This document shows, in pieces, positions 13,150-14,898 of a stretch of DNA of 14,898 nt. The translations under genes and the position numbers were made by a program. Source of the stretch: UBA1372 sp964496075 (lineage in GTDB: Bacteria > Patescibacteriota > Microgenomatia > UBA12405). The notes under the pieces are model-generated. The model did not search any database and had not been told where the DNA came from. It worked only from the letters and a program-made list of their open reading frames with translations. The stretch covers positions 1-14,898 of the forward strand of contig CAZBXB010000014.1 in NCBI GenBank assembly GCA_964496075.1, read 5' to 3'. Position 1 is the first letter of the stretch. Each line of letters begins with the position of its first letter.

Positions 13150-13222
13150 AGCCACCTCAGGGATTCGAACCCTGGACCTATTCTTTACAAAAGAATTGCT
13201 CTACCGACTGAGCTAAGGTGGC
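13150..13222 (-). tRNA. tRNA-Thr (anticodon UGU)
   Basis: A 73-nt cloverleaf read on the - strand: acceptor GCCACCT with AGGTGGC (7 bp), D stem GCTC/GAGC, anticodon stem ATTCT/AGAAT with loop TTTGTAA (anticodon TGT, reading ACA threonine codons), five-base variable loop, and T stem CAGGG/CCCTG with loop TTCGAAT. The discriminator base is U73. CCA is not encoded; the next bases are CTG and then the ATG of the glycosyltransferase. It lies 28 bp after iscU, in a spacer with a TAGAAT-like box, so it may have its own promoter or be cut from an isc transcript. Confidence 0.97.
13152..13158 (-). promoter_or_regulatory. Shine-Dalgarno for the glycosyltransferase embedded in the tRNA-Thr acceptor arm
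   Basis: On the - strand GAGGTGG (13158-13152) matches the GGAGGTG complement of the 16S 3' end over six bases, with 6 nt between GAGGTG and ATG 13146. The same bases form the 3' strand of the tRNA acceptor stem. Most other genes here show no such site. Confidence 0.5.
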
Positions 13223-13250
13223 TAAATCTTCCCTATATTCTATCAATTTT

Positions 13251-13706
13251 CTAATCTTCTTTCTCTACCATCCCTAACTTTATCAACCTAGTATGTCTCA
13301 ATTCCAGATTTTTCGGTATTGGCAATTTATCTTTATTCATATAATCATATATTGCCTCTCCTAGCGCATCTACCGACAGCAGTGAGCAATGTATCTTTAC
13401 CGGTGGTAGGCCATCTAACTCCGATATCACACTTCTTTCGTTTAACATTAAAGCTTCCTTGACTTTTTTACCTTTGGCCATATCAGTAATAGCGCTACTG
13501 GTAGCAATTGCCGCCGCACAGCCATAAGTTTCAAACTTAATATCACTAATTACCCCTTTTTCCACCTTTATATACAGCTTCATCACATCTCCACAAGCCA
13601 AATTACCCACTTCTCCCACTCCACTAGGGTTTTTAATCATCCCCAAGTTATGGGGTTTTGAAAAATGGGCTAGTACCTTTTTTGAATAATTTACATTGCT
13701 TCTCAT
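13251..13706 (-). CDS. iscU: Fe-S cluster scaffold protein IscU/NifU-type
   Basis: Assembles [2Fe-2S] clusters from sulphur delivered by IscS. The three cluster cysteines and the key Asp are present: C38 and D40 in NLACGDVMKLYI, C63 in YGCAAAIATSS, and H106-C107 in LPPVKIHCSLLSVDAL. The LPPVK peptide (100-104), which in E. coli is recognised by the HscA chaperone, is intact. There are 151 residues including a charged C-terminal tail of about 17 residues (ELRHTRLIKLGMVEKED) beyond the E. coli IscU end. The ATG follows the iscS TGA by one base, so the two are a translationally coupled operon. No hscA, hscB or iscA is visible here. Confidence 0.96.
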   Translation of the reverse strand: MRSNVNYSKKVLAHFSKPHNLGMIKNPSGVGEVGNLACGDVMKLYIKVEKGVISDIKFETYGCAAAIATSSAITDMAKGKKVKEALMLNERSVISELDGLPPVKIHCSLLSVDALGEAIYDYMNKDKLPIPKNLELRHTRLIKLGMVEKED

Positions 13707-13707
13707 A

Positions 13708-14862
13708 TCATTTAAATGGTGACATTTTTCTAAATTTATTAACTGATTTTGCCAATTCTATCACTGTTCTATCTAATTCTCCCTGGTCTGTCCATCTGCC
13801 CAAACTAAACCTAATTGATCCGTGAGCCCAGTTGTGATCAATTCCCATAGCCATCAATACATGACTTGACTGAAGTGATCTGGATGAACAGGCTGAACCG
13901 GTCGACACCATAATTCCCTTTCTGTTTAAATCTAGTAACAGTGATTCTCCCTCAATTTTTTCAAAAGAAATATTGGCAATATGGGGCAAATAATTTTCTA
14001 TGCTTCCATTCAATCTACTCCCGGCTATACTTGCCAACACTTTACTTACAAACTCATGTCTCATTTTTTTTAATCTCTTATTTTCTTCCTTTCCTTCTTT
14101 TTGAAGTATTTTTATTGCCTCAGCCATGCCTACGATAGCCGCCACATTTACAGTTGACGATCTTTTATTGTCTTCCTGTCCGCCCCCATGCAACAGTGGC
14201 TCCATTTTGACGTCTTTTCCCACATAAAGCACTGCTGCCCCTTTAGGTCCATAAATTTTATGACTTGATATAGTTAGCAAATCAATTTTGTCTCTTTTTA
14301 CATCTATATCAACCTTACCAAAGCTCTGAGCCGCATCGCTATGAAGTAGTACTCCAGCTTTTCTACAAATTTTGCCGATTCTACCTATATCTTGTACACT
14401 ACCTACTTCATTATTTCCATGAATCACCGACACTAATACGGTTGTTTTTTTAATATTTTTTCTAATATAGTCAATATCCACCATAGCCGACTTATCAACC
14501 GGAATAAAATCAACTTCAAAACCCCTTTTAGATAGCCACTTAGCGCTCTCAAGTACACAATCATGCTCTATGGCTGACACCATTAAATGATTTCCTTTAT
14601 TTTTATTTGCCCACATTACCCCTTTTAAGGCCGTATTATTGCTTTCAGTCGCACTTGAAGTAAATATGACGCTGTCAGCTTCTCCACCTATAAAATCAGC
14701 CACTACTTGCCTACTCTTATCAACCGCTACATCACTTTTTTCACCCAAAAAGTGTAAAGACATACTATTTCCAAAATATTTATTCCAATAAGGCTCCATA
14801 GCCTTCAAAACTCTGGTATCTACCGGCGCTGTGGCCGCATAATCCAAATAGATTTTTTTCAT
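13708..14862 (-). CDS. iscS: Cysteine desulfurase (NifS/IscS class)
   Basis: A PLP enzyme that converts cysteine to alanine and hands persulfide sulphur to IscU and, in many bacteria, tRNA thiolation enzymes. The 384 residues start MKKIYLDYAATAPVD. H100 in SAIEHD is the conserved ring-stacking histidine, D176 in LLHSDAAQ binds the PLP nitrogen, and K202 in SSHKIYGPKG forms the Schiff base. The catalytic loop is TGSACSS (321-327) with C325, followed by RFSLGRWT. The long catalytic loop indicates class I. It is followed by iscU with a 1-nt gap. The ATG at 14862 fits the family; no Shine-Dalgarno is visible. Gene name follows the iscU pairing; NifS would be an equivalent label. Confidence 0.95.
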   Translation of the reverse strand: MKKIYLDYAATAPVDTRVLKAMEPYWNKYFGNSMSLHFLGEKSDVAVDKSRQVVADFIGGEADSVIFTSSATESNNTALKGVMWANKNKGNHLMVSAIEHDCVLESAKWLSKRGFEVDFIPVDKSAMVDIDYIRKNIKKTTVLVSVIHGNNEVGSVQDIGRIGKICRKAGVLLHSDAAQSFGKVDIDVKRDKIDLLTISSHKIYGPKGAAVLYVGKDVKMEPLLHGGGQEDNKRSSTVNVAAIVGMAEAIKILQKEGKEENKRLKKMRHEFVSKVLASIAGSRLNGSIENYLPHIANISFEKIEGESLLLDLNRKGIMVSTGSACSSRSLQSSHVLMAMGIDHNWAHGSIRFSLGRWTDQGELDRTVIELAKSVNKFRKMSPFK

Positions 14863-14898
14863 AAACTACTACTAATTCTATAATAGTTTATATTATAC
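14863..14898 (-). promoter_or_regulatory. AT-rich iscS upstream region with -10-like boxes
   Basis: On the - strand a TATAAT (14897-14892) and a TATTATAGAAT cluster nearer the gene precede ATG 14862. The proximal box would leave a leader of roughly 5 nt. The window ends here, so a -35 or an Rrf2 operator cannot be assessed. Confidence 0.3.

Noticed and set aside
13147..13155. GTG 13155 as start of the glycosyltransferase
   Set aside because: It would place coding sequence inside the tRNA; ATG 13146 matches the family start and has a well-placed GAGGTG.
1..14898. CRISPR array, IS element, prophage or replication origin
   Set aside because: No regularly spaced repeats, transposase, integrase, or DnaA-box cluster with dnaA/dnaN was seen.

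Overview
The window (about 14.9 kb, AT-rich, standard code with TGA used as stop) looks like a chromosomal piece of a small-genome candidate-phyla bacterium, most likely Patescibacteria/CPR and perhaps Microgenomates. This rests on gene content and style: an orphan VirD4/HerA-like ATPase with a CPR-type N-terminal region, an O-antigen-ligase/TPR fusion, compact proteins, near-zero intergenic space, tail-to-tail gene overlaps, few Shine-Dalgarno sequences and a palindromic insert inside topA. No 16S gene is present, so the phylum is an inference. The + strand is C-rich over G everywhere, whichever strand is coding. This suggests the - strand is the replication leading strand.

Layout. 1-2004 (+): 3' part of the conjugation-coupling-type ATPase. 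2022-4031 (-): topA. 4032-4182: non-coding, containing an imperfect inverted repeat. 4183-6923 (-): PBP2-like transpeptidase and mreB, with stop and start codons overlapping (a rod/elongation module). 6939-8858 (+): O-antigen-ligase-like membrane protein with C-terminal TPRs. 8807-9358 (-) and 9397-10275 (+): def and fmt, the two halves of the formyl-methionine cycle, divergent from a 38-bp spacer. 10276-10485 (-) and 10523-11083 (+): rpmB and an M50 site-2-type protease, divergent from a shared palindromic -10 region.

11075-14862 is mostly an iron-sulphur neighbourhood on the - strand. In transcription order it holds iscS, iscU, tRNA-Thr(UGU), an MGDG-synthase/UgtP-like glycosyltransferase, an Rrf2 regulator with an IscR-like cysteine cluster, and a DUF1858 redox-disulfide protein.

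The most unusual material is non-coding. (i) At 11839-11993, on the + strand between rrf2 and the glycosyltransferase, lies an apparent structured RNA of about 155 nt. It follows a perfect extended -10 (TGCTATAAT) and its 5' and 3' ends pair in a long stem. (ii) An 86-nt near-perfect hairpin lies between rrf2 and the DUF1858 gene. (iii) Several genes have a -10-like hexamer ending 5-7 nt before the start codon, implying leaderless mRNAs. Two of these -10 boxes are palindromic and appear to fire both ways. (iv) The tRNA-Thr acceptor arm contains what looks like the Shine-Dalgarno of the next gene.
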